DNA of 64,000 nucleotides, taken from assembly GCF_900156125.1 (NCBI RefSeq), contig NZ_FTLX01000004.1:186001-250000 (forward strand), given 5' to 3'. How positions within the stretch are numbered: position 1 is the stretch's first letter; each line of letters opens with the position of its first letter. The notes under the pieces were generated by a model. The model searched no databases. It was not told the origin of the DNA and worked only from the letters and a program-made list of their open reading frames with translations. The position numbers and the translations under genes were made by a program. Shown piece after piece: positions 15,871 to 24,952 of the stretch. This DNA comes from Domibacillus enclensis (GTDB lineage Bacteria > Bacillota > Bacilli > Bacillales > Domibacillaceae).

Positions 15871-17106
15871 TTAACGAACCTGTCCGTCACCGCTCATGAT
15901 ATATTTAATCGTCGTCAAGGACGGCAGACCAACAGGACCTCGTGCGTGCAGCTTCTGAGTAGAAATGCCGATTTCGGCACCGAAGCCGAGTGCTTCTCCG
16001 TCGGTAAACCGTGTCGATGCATTGTGGTACAATGCCGCTGCATCAACCTGCGTCATAAACGTGCGTGCTGTCTGCTTGTTTTCTGTCACGATGGCTTCTG
16101 AATGGTTCGTGCCATATTCATTAATATGGTCAATCGCGTCATCGAGTCCGCTGACAACCTTAACGGCAAGATCCAGGCTTAAATATTCATTTGCCCAATC
16201 TTCCTCCGTCGCCGGAATCGCGTGCGGAATCGTCTTCACAGCGGTGTCGTCGCCATGAACTGCAATGTTATGCGTTAGAAGCGTTTCAATCAACGCATCC
16301 TTATGCTCGTTCAGCCAGTCCTGGTGGATGATGGCTGTTTCTAACGCGTTGCACACAGCAGGACGGTCTGTTTTGGCGTTAACTAAAATAGCGAGTGCTT
16401 TTTCCACGTCAGCCTCTGCGTCAATGTACAAGTGGCAGTTGCCGACACCTGTTTCCAGCACCGGAACCGTTGCGTTTTCCACGACCGTTTTAATGAGCGA
16501 GCCGCCGCCGCGCGGAATAATGACATCAATGTGCTCCTTCATCGTCAGAAGCTCATTAACAGCGCTGCGGTCCGTGGATTCAATAAATTGAACGGCTTCT
16601 TTTGGAATAGCCGTTTCATCCAGCGCTTCGTGGATCACGTTCACGATTGCTTTATTTGAAGAAAGGGCCGAGGAGCCGCCTTTCAAGACAACCGCGTTGC
16701 CGGATTTTAAAGCAAGGCCTGCAGCATCCACTGTCACATTCGGGCGCGCTTCGTAAATCATGCCGATGACGCCGAGCGGAACACGGACTGCTTCTACGTC
16801 CAATCCGTTCTCAAGCGTCCAGCTCGATGATACTTCACCAACTGGGTCCGGGAGACCGGCTACCTTGCGTAGGCCGCCGGCAAAGCTGAATACGCGATTC
16901 TTTGAAAGAGAAAGACGGTCCATATAGGCGTCGTCATATCCTTTTTCCCGGCCTTTCTGTAAATCGGCTTCATTTGCTTTTAAAATGGCTTCATACTTCG
17001 CTTCCAGCTGATCGGCTACGTGAATCAGCGCCTCGTTTTTCACTTCTGTTGAAAGAGCAGCAAGGACTCTTGATGCTTTTTTCGCCTGGATAGCTTGTTC
17101 CGTCAT
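15871..17106 (-). CDS. proA: Glutamate-5-semialdehyde dehydrogenase
   Basis: 411 residues, normal length. It reduces glutamyl-5-phosphate to glutamate semialdehyde with NADPH, the second proline step. Family marks include KKASRVLAALST at the N terminus, SGNAVVLKGG, PRGGGSLI and the active-site Cys in RPAVCNALETA. It is third in the proC-proB-proA operon, 42 nt after proB. Oddly, the only strong SD (AGGAGG, complement of 17136-17141) lies 29 nt before the ATG. No canonical start codon occurs in frame closer to it, while family length agrees with the ATG. Confidence 0.95.
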   Translation of the reverse strand: MTEQAIQAKKASRVLAALSTEVKNEALIHVADQLEAKYEAILKANEADLQKGREKGYDDAYMDRLSLSKNRVFSFAGGLRKVAGLPDPVGEVSSSWTLENGLDVEAVRVPLGVIGMIYEARPNVTVDAAGLALKSGNAVVLKGGSSALSSNKAIVNVIHEALDETAIPKEAVQFIESTDRSAVNELLTMKEHIDVIIPRGGGSLIKTVVENATVPVLETGVGNCHLYIDAEADVEKALAILVNAKTDRPAVCNALETAIIHQDWLNEHKDALIETLLTHNIAVHGDDTAVKTIPHAIPATEEDWANEYLSLDLAVKVVSGLDDAIDHINEYGTNHSEAIVTENKQTARTFMTQVDAAALYHNASTRFTDGEALGFGAEIGISTQKLHARGPVGLPSLTTIKYIMSGDGQVR

Positions 17107-17148
17107 ATGTGTTGTTTGCGTTAAGATAAGATCGTCCTCCTTTTAAAA

Positions 17149-18261
17149 TTAAACCGTGACAGGTGAAGATGTTTCTAAATGAAGGCACACGAATTGCTTC
17201 CGGTCGATCGCCGTGTCTGCCTGCTGTACTTGTTCGTCATTCAGCTGCTTGGAAGAATAATTAATGATGCCCATACCGATTTCATTGCTGTTCACATCTT
17301 TAATGCTCACAACCTGTCCATCTTTAAACGTGCCGTTCACCGCGTAAATGTCGGAAACAAGCAAGCTGTCGCTTTGCTCCAAAATAAACTGGCCCCGTTC
17401 GGCTTCGACAATAATTTCACCCTGTGCGCCTGAATGGAAAGCGATCCATTGCTCTTTGTAGTCGAGATTGGTCTGAGCCTCGTTCACTTCAAAATAGGTG
17501 CCCTTCGCTTTTTGACGAACGGCGTCCAATAAAATATTGGCTTTATCCGCTTTTCCTAAAAAGGATGGGATGCCGGATGCCATCGCAATTTTTACCGCTT
17601 CAATTTTCGACTTCATTCCGCCTGTGCCGACATCGCTTGCCGGTCCGCCCGCTGCTGCCTCGATTTCAGGTGTAATTTCATGCACCTGCTCAAGCATCTT
17701 CGCATGGGGGTCCTTTGTCGGATCCGCATCATACAGCCCGTCGATATCTGACAAAATCGCCAGCATATCGGCCCCGATCAGGCCGGCTACTTTCGCGGAC
17801 AACGTATCGTTGTCACCGAATTTCAAATGATTCACTGTTACAGTGTCATTTTCATTCACAATCGGAATAATGCCGCGGTCAAGCAGAACAGACATTGTGT
17901 TCCGGACATTTTGATAGCGGTTTTCATCCGAAAAATCATCTCTCGTTATGAGCATTTGCGACGCTGTGTAGCCGTGTGATAAAAACAGATTCGAATACGT
18001 CTCCATGAGAAGGCCTTGTCCAATCGAAGCGGCTGCCTGTTTTTCTGGGAGAGTATCTGGACGCTGCAGGAATCCGAGCTTCCGGTAGCCTGCTGCAACG
18101 GCACCCGATGAAACGAGGACCACTTCATAATTTTGATCTTTTAAATGAACAACTTCATCAACCAGCTTTTCAATTTTGCGACGGCTGATTTCACCGTGCT
18201 GGCTTGTTAGTGAATTACTTCCAATTTTTACAACGACTCTTTTTTTTGTTTTGTTTGTCAC
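17149..18261 (-). CDS. proB: Glutamate 5-kinase with PUA domain
   Basis: 370 residues from GTG 18261 behind AAAAGGAG. The amino acid kinase domain (1-~260) has VVVKIGSNSLT, SSGAVAAG, NENDTV and GTGGMKSKIEA. A C-terminal PUA domain (~275-355) contains LLVSDIYAVNG-type strands. It phosphorylates glutamate on the gamma carboxyl and commits it to proline; such enzymes are usually inhibited by proline. It starts 13 nt after proC. No T-box lies upstream of the operon, so this looks like the anabolic rather than the starvation-inducible copy. Confidence 0.95.
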   Translation of the reverse strand: MTNKTKKRVVVKIGSNSLTSQHGEISRRKIEKLVDEVVHLKDQNYEVVLVSSGAVAAGYRKLGFLQRPDTLPEKQAAASIGQGLLMETYSNLFLSHGYTASQMLITRDDFSDENRYQNVRNTMSVLLDRGIIPIVNENDTVTVNHLKFGDNDTLSAKVAGLIGADMLAILSDIDGLYDADPTKDPHAKMLEQVHEITPEIEAAAGGPASDVGTGGMKSKIEAVKIAMASGIPSFLGKADKANILLDAVRQKAKGTYFEVNEAQTNLDYKEQWIAFHSGAQGEIIVEAERGQFILEQSDSLLVSDIYAVNGTFKDGQVVSIKDVNSNEIGMGIINYSSKQLNDEQVQQADTAIDRKQFVCLHLETSSPVTV

Positions 18262-18274
18262 CTAATCGCTCCTT

Positions 18275-19117
18275 TTAAACGTGCTGTGGTTTTTTTGAGA
18301 ATTGATTGCTGATTTCTTCTGAACGTGCAGCGGCGCCTTTAACAGCCTGATAAATGGCTTCGCCGCCTCCAAAGTGCTCAAGTGCTTCTAATCCTGCGAA
18401 CGTCGTGCCGTTTGGCGATGTGATCTTTTTGCGAAGCTCTGCAGGTGTATCCTCCTGGCGCATGATCATTTTCGCCGCGCCATACATCGTCTGTGCGGCA
18501 ATTGCCCGAACCGTTTCGGCATCAAAGCCGCCTTCAGCTCCTGCTTTTTCAATGGATTCCATTAAATAATAGAAATAAGCCGGTCCACTTCCTGCGATCC
18601 CTGTAAAGATATCCATCTGCTCCTCTTGAATCGTGTAAACCGATCCAATGCAGCGAAGCAGGGATGCGGCATCCTTCATATTGTCTTCATTAGTCCACGC
18701 GCCGGAAGAAATGGCGGTCGCTGATTCTTCGGCAATAGCGGATGTATTCGGCATTACGCGTATAACCTGCTGGCCTTCTTCGAAAAAGCGTTCAATATGG
18801 GAAGTAGGAATGCCGGCCAAAACAGAAAGAATGACTTGATGGGGCTGAATATGCTTTTGCAAGGATTCAAGCGCGGCATCCGCATCTTTCGGCTTCATTG
18901 CTAAAATAAAGAAATCGATTTGATCAAAAGGCAGTTCACTGTTTTGCATCGTTCTTATTCCATATTTTGCTTGAAGCGCTGCCCGTTTTTCCTGGTTGCT
19001 GTGGTTCGTGGCAATTACGTTCTCCGGGTGTAATTGTCCGTTATTGACAATACCCGCGATCATCGCTTCTGCCATGGAACCCGCACCAATAAACGCGACT
19101 GTTTTGTTTTTTAGCAT
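18275..19117 (-). CDS. proC: Pyrroline-5-carboxylate reductase
   Basis: 280 residues, full length. The N-terminal Rossmann motif FIGAGSMAEAMIAG binds NAD(P)H, VMPNTSA and the C-terminal GSGPAYFYYLMESI complete the family pattern, and ITSPNGTTFAGLEAL is the conserved signature near the C terminus. It carries out the last step of proline synthesis. First gene of the operon, with SD GAAGGAG and a SigA-type promoter at 19171-19198. Confidence 0.95.
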   Translation of the reverse strand: MLKNKTVAFIGAGSMAEAMIAGIVNNGQLHPENVIATNHSNQEKRAALQAKYGIRTMQNSELPFDQIDFFILAMKPKDADAALESLQKHIQPHQVILSVLAGIPTSHIERFFEEGQQVIRVMPNTSAIAEESATAISSGAWTNEDNMKDAASLLRCIGSVYTIQEEQMDIFTGIAGSGPAYFYYLMESIEKAGAEGGFDAETVRAIAAQTMYGAAKMIMRQEDTPAELRKKITSPNGTTFAGLEALEHFGGGEAIYQAVKGAAARSEEISNQFSKKPQHV

Positions 19118-19170
19118 GTTGCTCTCCTTCGTGTTCGTATTTTTTGTTCGTGTTTTTCATGACGGTTTCC

Positions 19171-19198
19171 ATACTAACACGCTGAAAATGGATGTCAA
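19171..19198 (-). promoter_or_regulatory. SigA-type promoter of proC-proB-proA
   Basis: On the minus strand, TTGACA (complement of 19193-19198) and TAGTAT (complement of 19171-19176) are separated by 16 nt, 54 nt before the proC start. No T-box specifier or AGGGTGGNACCGCG antiterminator element is present between the promoter and the gene. The remaining 19200-19460 shows no gene. Confidence 0.6.
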
Positions 19199-19464
19199 GG
19201 CGCGGCAGCAAGCGTTTTTCATCTCCTTTTGGGGAGTGCGCGTTCGCATGTCGTTTTCTGGTAAATGTACGCTGAACCATGATGCAGCAAGCGATAAGCG
19301 GGGGATGAAATGTGGGAATGAAAGTGTTTACTTTTAAGAAAAGAGATCGTTAATTTGGTATTGAATTCTGAATATTTTTATTTTTGTTATCGTTTTCAAG
19401 CAGCGCAATTCGCTTAACATCCCTGCATTATGTGTCTAAAAATGTCTATGGAAAAGCGGTCCGT

Positions 19465-19845
19465 TTAAATAAAAGACAAGAACCAAACAGCATGCCGCTG
19501 TTCATCGGCGGCCGCCCGGTTGAAGACACGCTTTACGTAAGGAAGGTGAGTGGACTCCGCCACCTGACGATAAAATTCTGACGTTTCTTGCTCGTCGCGA
19601 AAGGCAGAAAGAACTCCCTGCTTAAACGTTCTCGGGCAGGTTTCGTTCATTTTGGGCGAAGGGGCAGAGCCGGTTAAAGCGTGATAAAGGGCAGAGAATG
19701 CTTCAAAGTGACGAAGCTCATCTTCCCGTATGGCCAAAATTCTTTTTTTGACGTCCGCACTCGGCGCCAGATCGGCCAGTTTTTCGTAACAATGGATGGC
19801 GGTAAATTCGCCATTTATTGCTTTGGTCAGCTGATCGGTTAACAT
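19465..19845 (-). CDS. Ferritin-like (rubrerythrin-type) four-helix protein
   Basis: 126 residues from ATG 19845 (SD AAAAGGATG); the longer frame to 19884 has no SD. A four-helix bundle carries paired carboxylate/His sites: GEFTAIHCYEKL in helix 1, REDELRHFEAF (ExxH) in helix 2, RDEQETSEFY in helix 3 and ADEQRHAVWF (ExxH) in helix 4. This is the diiron ligand set of the ferritin-like superfamily, close in size to B. subtilis YhjR-type proteins. Likely binds iron and acts in oxidative protection; the enzymatic role is unknown. Confidence 0.7.
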   Translation of the reverse strand: MLTDQLTKAINGEFTAIHCYEKLADLAPSADVKKRILAIREDELRHFEAFSALYHALTGSAPSPKMNETCPRTFKQGVLSAFRDEQETSEFYRQVAESTHLPYVKRVFNRAAADEQRHAVWFLSFI

Positions 19846-19955
19846 ACAGAAACACATCCTTTTAAATAGGTAGTGCTCTATCATATGCAGCGCATCGTTT
19901 TCTTGTTAAAATGGACGGGTAAAGGTGGGAGAAACGCCAGCAAGGGGGAAAATAA

Positions 19956-20957
19956 ATGAAGGCCATCGTATTAAAAGAAGCCGGCGGACCGGAAAAAGCA
20001 AGTTATACAGAAGTGGAAAAGCCAGCGGCAGGAGGCTGGGAGATTGTTGTCAAGCTGAAAAACGCCGCATTGAACCGGCGCGACGTATTTGTGACGCATG
20101 GGATGTATCCAGGCATGAAGCTTCCTTCTGTTCTTGGAGCAGATGGAGCAGGGATTGTGGACTCGGTCGGTGATGGAGTGGAAAGTCTTCGTGCAGGTGA
20201 TGAAGTCATCATCAATCCCGGGCTTCAATGGGGAGAGGATATTCGCTTCAACAGTCCCAAGTTCCATATCCTCGGCATGCCGACAGACGGTACATATGCG
20301 GAATACGTGAAAATTTCGTGTGAAAATGTGTATAAAAAGCCGGCGTATTTAACATGGGAGGAAGCAGCATCAATTCCACTTTCCGCTTTAACCGCTTACC
20401 GGGCGCTGATGACGCGTGGCGAACTGAAAAAGGGAGAAACGGTGTTTATTCCCGGCATTGGAAGCGGAGTCGCTTTGTTTGCGCTGCAAATCGCTGTAGC
20501 AAAAGGCGCGAACGTATATGTGTCTTCGAGCAGCGACGAAAAAATTAGGCGCGCGGTTGAAATGGGTGCGTCAGGCGGAGTCAATTACCGGACAGACGGC
20601 TGGGTAAAGGACTTGAAGAGTAAAATAGGCGGCGCAGACTTGATTATTGACGGCGTCGGTGGAGAACCGTTCAAAGACTTGATTCAGGTGGCGAATGCCG
20701 GCGGACGGATCGTGAATTTTGGTGCGACGGCGGGCACGGTGCCTGAACTGGTGCTGCCGCGAGTGTTCTTCAAGCATATTGATATACGCGGAACGACAAT
20801 GGGCAGTCCACAGGAGTTTGCCGACATGCTGATGTTTTTTGAAGAACATGAAATTCGTCCGGTCATCGATAAGCGCTTTTCGCTCGCAGACGCTGTTTCC
20901 GCGATGAAGTATATGGAAAGCGGAGATTCGTTCGGAAAGATTGTTTTGGATATTTGA
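19956..20957 (+). CDS. Zinc-independent quinone oxidoreductase/alcohol dehydrogenase-like protein (MDR family)
   Basis: 333 residues. GroES-like N-terminal half with LNRRDVFVTHG and LGADGAGIVDSVG, then a Rossmann half with VFIPGIGSGVALFALQIA for NADPH. The zinc-binding cysteines of classical alcohol dehydrogenases are missing, which points to the quinone reductase/enoyl reductase group (B. subtilis YogA type). SD AAGGGGG (19940-19946). A second paralogue lies at 22424-23416 with the same PGIGSGVA and TMGS motifs. The natural substrate is unknown. Confidence 0.75.
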   Translation: MKAIVLKEAGGPEKASYTEVEKPAAGGWEIVVKLKNAALNRRDVFVTHGMYPGMKLPSVLGADGAGIVDSVGDGVESLRAGDEVIINPGLQWGEDIRFNSPKFHILGMPTDGTYAEYVKISCENVYKKPAYLTWEEAASIPLSALTAYRALMTRGELKKGETVFIPGIGSGVALFALQIAVAKGANVYVSSSSDEKIRRAVEMGASGGVNYRTDGWVKDLKSKIGGADLIIDGVGGEPFKDLIQVANAGGRIVNFGATAGTVPELVLPRVFFKHIDIRGTTMGSPQEFADMLMFFEEHEIRPVIDKRFSLADAVSAMKYMESGDSFGKIVLDI

Positions 20958-20988
20958 TCGGGAGGAAAAACCAAGCACATATGTGGAT

Positions 20989-21100
20989 GACGGCGCAATT
21001 AAATGAATGAGCGCGCAATTCCCCGGGTTGACGGCGCAATTACCGAAAGTAACGCGCAATTATGTGTGAATTGCGCGTTATTCTACATAATTGCGCCGTC
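20989..21100. repeat. GCGCAATT repeat cluster, copy 1
   Basis: Four direct GCGCAATT units at 20993, 21013, 21034 and 21054, then two inverted units (AATTGCGC) at 21069 and 21089, all about 20 nt apart. AACGCGCAATT (21051-21061) pairs with AATTGCGCGTT (21069-21079), and GACGGCGCAATTA (21030-21042) pairs with TAATTGCGCCGTC (21088-21100), giving a two-tier hairpin. It sits between convergent genes just before a terminator. The same layout recurs at 42268-42376. Confidence 0.85.
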
Positions 21101-21141
21101 CATTTGGTTTAAGAAAAAATACGGTTTTCGTCATGAAGAGA

Positions 21142-21181
21142 GAAAAGCCGAGCGATCGTCTCATGATCGCTCGGCTTTTTC
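21142..21181. terminator. Bidirectional terminator beside repeat copy 1
   Basis: AAAAGCCGAGCGATC (21143-21157) and GATCGCTCGGCTTTT form a 15-bp stem with flanking A/T runs. Confidence 0.85.
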
Positions 21182-21215
21182 TGGCTTTATTCCGGCTTTT
21201 GGAACACACATTGGA

Positions 21216-21365
21216 TCACGTGGCTTGTCCCTTGATGAAGGTGCCCTTCGTTTCGTTCCGCTTCTCCGCAGAAAACGATTTTATGAACCAGCCGGAGAAC
21301 ACATCAAGCATTTGCTCCGGTGTGAAAAGAAGCTCACGATCGTGTTGAAATCGCTTATGCCACAT
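21216..21365 (-). CDS. Possible 49-residue protein overlapping the transporter stop
   Basis: An ATG inside the last codons of the upstream transporter gene opens a 49-codon frame (MWHKRFQHDRELLFTPEQML...) ending 35 nt before the terminator. Composition is protein-like (FTPEQMLDVFSGWF). The nearest SD-like sequence (AAAGGA) is 17 nt away, so it would depend on coupling. No family recognised; it could be a remnant. Confidence 0.3.
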   Translation of the reverse strand: MWHKRFQHDRELLFTPEQMLDVFSGWFIKSFSAEKRNETKGTFIKGQAT

Positions 21366-22311
21366 GTTCACGCGCAGCACGTTCCTTTGTTATTTTCGTG
21401 TACCAGCTGTGCAGGATCATGCCGATGATGATCAACACGATGCCAATAGAGGCAATGGTTCCCGGAAACGCTGCCTGAAATAAAATCACTTCGCCGATTA
21501 CAGTAAACAGCACCTGTGCGGACTGTGTGGCCTCGACGGAAGCAAGCTGTCCGGGGTTATGGCGTGACCGGTCTGTGGCGATAAAAAAGAGCGTTGTGGC
21601 GATCACACCGGAAGACAAGCCGACAATAAAGGTTTGCAGCAGCTGGCTGGACGATGGAGGCCCGGCTGTTGCCCAGCCAGTGATGCTGAGCAGAATCCAA
21701 AACGGCAGGCTTGCGATAATCATGCCGAGAATGCGTGAAAACGTATCAAGGCGTCCGCCGCAAAGTGCCATCATTTTCCGGTTGCCGAGTGGGTACGCAA
21801 AAGCGGCGATCAGAACAGGCAGAACACCCGTTAAAAAGCCGTTCCATGTAAATCCATCGGACTTTTCTGCTTGCAGCAGCGCCACGCCGGCTAAAATCAC
21901 ACAGGAAATCGCAAGGGCGCCGAGCGGAATTTTTTGGCGGACCATGCGGCCATTCTTCCTGTCCATAAACAGCGGCGTCAAAAGAACGCCTGCGACAATC
22001 GTGAGCTGCCACGTACCACCGACAAGCCAGCCGGGTCCGGATGCTGCTGCATACGTGATCGGTGCGTAAAAAAGCACAAAGCCAAAAAAGCTCCACACGA
22101 CCCAGGCGACCGGATGCTGCTTCATTTCACTGAACAATGGCCGAAGCTTGCCGCGCATGGCAACGATGATCACGAAGAAAGGAAGCATAAAAAAGAAACG
22201 AAGGGATGCGCTCCACATCCAGCTGCCTCCTGACAGCTCCATCGAACGGTTTAAAATAAACGTTACCGCAAAAAACAACGAGGCTAAAATGCCAATCGCG
22301 ATTTCTTTCAT
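21355..22311 (-). CDS. Multidrug resistance efflux transporter family protein (DMT superfamily)
   Basis: 318 residues with ten predicted membrane helices in two EamA-like halves. The first helix is IAIGILASLFFAVTFILNRS. The GSWMWSASLRFFFMLPFF and GPGWLVGGTWQLTIVAG stretches fit the EmrE-like 'multidrug resistance efflux transporter' family of Bacilli. ATG 22311 follows AAAGAGGATC (weak SD). It is divergent from the second quinone oxidoreductase (22424) and convergent with the first. The exported substrate cannot be deduced. Confidence 0.7.
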   Translation of the reverse strand: MKEIAIGILASLFFAVTFILNRSMELSGGSWMWSASLRFFFMLPFFVIIVAMRGKLRPLFSEMKQHPVAWVVWSFFGFVLFYAPITYAAASGPGWLVGGTWQLTIVAGVLLTPLFMDRKNGRMVRQKIPLGALAISCVILAGVALLQAEKSDGFTWNGFLTGVLPVLIAAFAYPLGNRKMMALCGGRLDTFSRILGMIIASLPFWILLSITGWATAGPPSSSQLLQTFIVGLSSGVIATTLFFIATDRSRHNPGQLASVEATQSAQVLFTVIGEVILFQAAFPGTIASIGIVLIIIGMILHSWYTKITKERAAREHVA

Positions 22312-22423
22312 AATTGATCCTCTTTCTAGTATCTGCCCCGTTCAGCTTGCAAGCGGCAGGGACAAACACCGCTAATATGTATGGTAGAATCATATCATAT
22401 TCACTACAAAAGGGGGAATTTGG

Positions 22424-23416
22424 ATGAAGGCGATCGTGCATGAAGGTACAGCCGGTCTTGAAGGGGTTTCATATCGGGAAATAGAAGAGCCGCTTCCAGG
22501 TAAGGGAGAGGTGCGCATCCGCTTAAAAGCAGCCGGGCTGAATCACCGTGACTTGTTTGTGCTGAAGCGTCACAAGGAGAATGAGCCGCCGCTGATCATT
22601 GGCTCGGATGGGGCGGGAATAGTGGAATCGGTCGGCGAGGGGGTCACTGCGGTCAAAGCAGGCGATGAAGTGATCATTAATCCGGGTCTGGGCTGGCCGG
22701 ATCAAAGCGATGCACCGCCGGAGGGGTTTGAAATTGTCGGGCTGCCGTTCCATGGCACGTTTGCAAAATCAATTACGGTTCCGGCAGAAAACGCGCTGCC
22801 GAAGCCAAAGCACTTATCTTGGGAAGAAGCAGGCGTCCTGTCCCTTGCCGCATTGACTGCGTACCGGGCGTTATTCACAAGAGGAAAGGTGAAGCCGGGT
22901 ATGAAGGTGCTCATCCCTGGAATCGGCAGCGGTGTAGCAACGTTTTTGCTTCAATTTGCAAAAGCAGCCGGCGCTGCCGTGTATGTCACGTCCCGCTCTA
23001 AAGAAAAGCGCCAAAAGGCTTTAGAGCTTGGTGCAAACAAAGCGATTGATTCGTCCGCCGATTGGAATGAAGCGTTAAACGGCGAGAAGATGGATCTTGT
23101 CATTGAATCAGTTGGCGCTGCCACTTTTAACCAGTCACTCGGGCAGCTGAGAACAGGCGGAACGATCGTCACGTTCGGTGCATCTGCCGGGGATGACGTC
23201 ACGATCAACTTGCGCACGTTTTTTTACGGTCAGTTTAATATGCTCGGCTCCACGATGGGCAGTGGGGAAGAGCTAAAGGACATGCTTCATTTCATTGAAG
23301 AGCACCAGATTCATCCAGTCATGGACCGGACCTATTCACTGTCCGAGTATCAGGAAGCTTTTACGCGGCTGGAAAGAGCTGAACAAATCGGGAAAATCGC
23401 TTTTTCTATTGAATGA
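22424..23416 (+). CDS. Quinone oxidoreductase-like MDR protein, paralogue of 19956-20957
   Basis: 330 residues. Same architecture and motifs as the first copy: LNHRDLFVLKRH, IGSDGAGIVESVG, INPGLGW, VLIPGIGSGVATFLLQFA for NADPH, and STMGSGEELKDML near the end. It lacks catalytic and structural zinc cysteines. SD AAAGGGGG (22410-22417). The two copies flank the transporter gene, so an old duplication around it is likely. Substrate unknown. Confidence 0.75.
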   Translation: MKAIVHEGTAGLEGVSYREIEEPLPGKGEVRIRLKAAGLNHRDLFVLKRHKENEPPLIIGSDGAGIVESVGEGVTAVKAGDEVIINPGLGWPDQSDAPPEGFEIVGLPFHGTFAKSITVPAENALPKPKHLSWEEAGVLSLAALTAYRALFTRGKVKPGMKVLIPGIGSGVATFLLQFAKAAGAAVYVTSRSKEKRQKALELGANKAIDSSADWNEALNGEKMDLVIESVGAATFNQSLGQLRTGGTIVTFGASAGDDVTINLRTFFYGQFNMLGSTMGSGEELKDMLHFIEEHQIHPVMDRTYSLSEYQEAFTRLERAEQIGKIAFSIE

Positions 23417-23476
23417 TATGCTTTCGTGTGATAAAGTGAAACTCATTACTAGCAGAAAAATCAATTAAATAGGAAT

Positions 23477-23570
23477 CACCGCTGGGGGCGCCCGTAATAG
23501 GGCTGAGAGAGGCGAGCTGCCTTAACCCTTATAACTTGAACCGGTTCGGACCGGCGTAAGGAAGAGGTGT
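23477..23570 (+). promoter_or_regulatory. TPP riboswitch (THI box)
   Basis: All conserved parts are present: CTGGGGGCGCCCG at 23482-23494, GGGCTGAGA (23500-23508), CTTAACCCTTATAACTTGAA (23521-23540), then CCGGTTCGGACCGGCGTAAGG (in pieces, 23541-23561). It precedes a terminator and the thiamine salvage operon, so excess thiamine pyrophosphate should favour termination. Confidence 0.95.
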
Positions 23571-23599
23571 TTTGACGCTTGGCTTCATTCTGTCACTAC

Positions 23600-23634
23600 A
23601 GCCGTTTCTTCCTTTCGAAGAAACGGCTTTTTTG
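23600..23634 (+). terminator. Riboswitch-controlled terminator
   Basis: AGCCGTTTCTT (23600-23610) and AAGAAACGGCT (23618-23628) form a perfect stem, followed by a T run, 23 nt before ylmB. This is the expression platform of the TPP riboswitch. Confidence 0.9.
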
Positions 23635-23656
23635 CTGTATAGAAAGGGATGTTTAG

Positions 23657-24952
23657 ATGCAGACAATCGAACACATACATAATGAAATCGATAAACGAAA
23701 GGAAGAGCTGTTTGATCTGCTAAAGACCCTTATTTCCTTTCAAACACCGGCGCCGCCTGCCCGGAACACGGAAGAAGCTCAGCAGTTTGTGGCCGGTTTT
23801 TTACGGGACAAAGGGTTTGCGATTGATCAATGGGATGTGTATCCGGGAGACCCGAATGTTGTTGGGACATTAAAAGGGACGGACCCAGCTGCCTTCAACA
23901 GCTTGATTGTGAATGGACACATGGATGTTGCGGAAGTAAGCGAGGATGAACAATGGGAAACGAATCCATTCAGTCCCTTTGTGAAGGACAATGCTATCAT
24001 TGGGCGCGGAGCAGCGGATATGAAGGGGGGGCTTGCCGGAGCTTTGTTTGCGATTCAGCTTATTCATGAAGCAGGAATGAAACTGCCCGGCACGCTTATG
24101 CTTCAATCGGTCATTGGCGAAGAGGTTGGAGAAGCCGGCACCCTTCAATGCTGCAAGAAAGGCTATAAAGCAGATTTTGCCCTCGTTGTAGACACGAGTG
24201 ATCTGCATATTCAAGGACAGGGCGGCGTGATAACCGGCTGGATTACGCTGAAAAGTGATCAAACGTTTCATGATGCGACGCGGCGGCGGATGATTCATGC
24301 GGGCGGCAAGCTGATGGGTGCAAGCGCAATCGAAAAAATGACCAAAATCATTGCAGGTCTGCAGGAGCTTGAACGCCACTGGGCGGTGATGAAAAGCTAT
24401 CCGGGGTTTCCGGCAGGCACTACAACGATTAACCCGGCTGTAATTGAAGGCGGACGTCACGCCGCCTTCATCGCCGATGAGTGCCGCCTGTGGATTACCG
24501 TTCATTTTTATCCGGATGAAACGTATGAAAGTGTGGCGGAGGAAGTGGAGCAGTATATCCGGAATATCGCAAAAGGCGATTTGTGGATGCAGGAAAATCC
24601 GCCGCAGTTTGAATGGGGCGGCACGTCGATGATCGAAGACCGGGGCGAGATTTTTCCATCGTTTGAAGTGGATCCACAGCATCCGGCGGTTCGGGAATTA
24701 AAACAGGCGCACAGCTCTGTTCTGGGGAATCTGCCTATTATGGACGTGTCGCCATCCGTGACAGACGGCGGCTGGCTGGCGGATGCAGGGATTCCGACCG
24801 CACTTTACGGTCCCGGAAAACTGGAGCATGCCCATGCAGTGAATGAGCAGCTCGACCTCGATGAATTGATCAACTACACAAAAGTGCTTGCGTCGTTTAT
24901 ATACAACTGGACGCATACAAGAAAAGGAGAAACTTCTTATGAAATTCAGTGA
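23657..24952 (+). CDS. ylmB: N-formyl-4-amino-5-aminomethyl-2-methylpyrimidine deformylase (M20 family)
   Basis: 431 residues. A dinuclear-zinc M20 hydrolase: NGHMDV (His88, Asp90), GRGAADMKGG (Asp121), GEEVGEAGT (Glu155/Glu156). In thiamine salvage YlmB removes the formyl group from formylaminopyrimidine imported by ThiXYZ, giving the substrate of TenA. The assignment over acetylornithine or succinyl-diaminopimelate deacylases rests on the TPP riboswitch and on tenA and thiZXY downstream. The stop overlaps tenA by 14 nt. SD AGAAAGGGATG (23640-23650). Confidence 0.9.
   Translation: MQTIEHIHNEIDKRKEELFDLLKTLISFQTPAPPARNTEEAQQFVAGFLRDKGFAIDQWDVYPGDPNVVGTLKGTDPAAFNSLIVNGHMDVAEVSEDEQWETNPFSPFVKDNAIIGRGAADMKGGLAGALFAIQLIHEAGMKLPGTLMLQSVIGEEVGEAGTLQCCKKGYKADFALVVDTSDLHIQGQGGVITGWITLKSDQTFHDATRRRMIHAGGKLMGASAIEKMTKIIAGLQELERHWAVMKSYPGFPAGTTTINPAVIEGGRHAAFIADECRLWITVHFYPDETYESVAEEVEQYIRNIAKGDLWMQENPPQFEWGGTSMIEDRGEIFPSFEVDPQHPAVRELKQAHSSVLGNLPIMDVSPSVTDGGWLADAGIPTALYGPGKLEHAHAVNEQLDLDELINYTKVLASFIYNWTHTRKGETSYEIQ

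Noticed and set aside
18300-19400. T-box leader for the proline operon
   Set aside because: Bacillus subtilis proBA has one, but no AGGGTGG-type antiterminator element or specifier loop is present upstream of proC here; a plain promoter is.
20989-21105. CRISPR-like periodic repeats (also 42268-42376, 32883-32998 and 58061-58195)
   Set aside because: Units are ~8-13 nt with ~20-nt period and change orientation within the cluster; CRISPR repeats are longer, all direct, with unique 30-nt spacers. No cas genes are nearby.
21003-21428. 142-codon open frame on the plus strand through the GCGCAATT cluster
   Set aside because: The frame is created by the repeat units and the terminator and runs antisense to the transporter gene; no SD and no protein-like composition.
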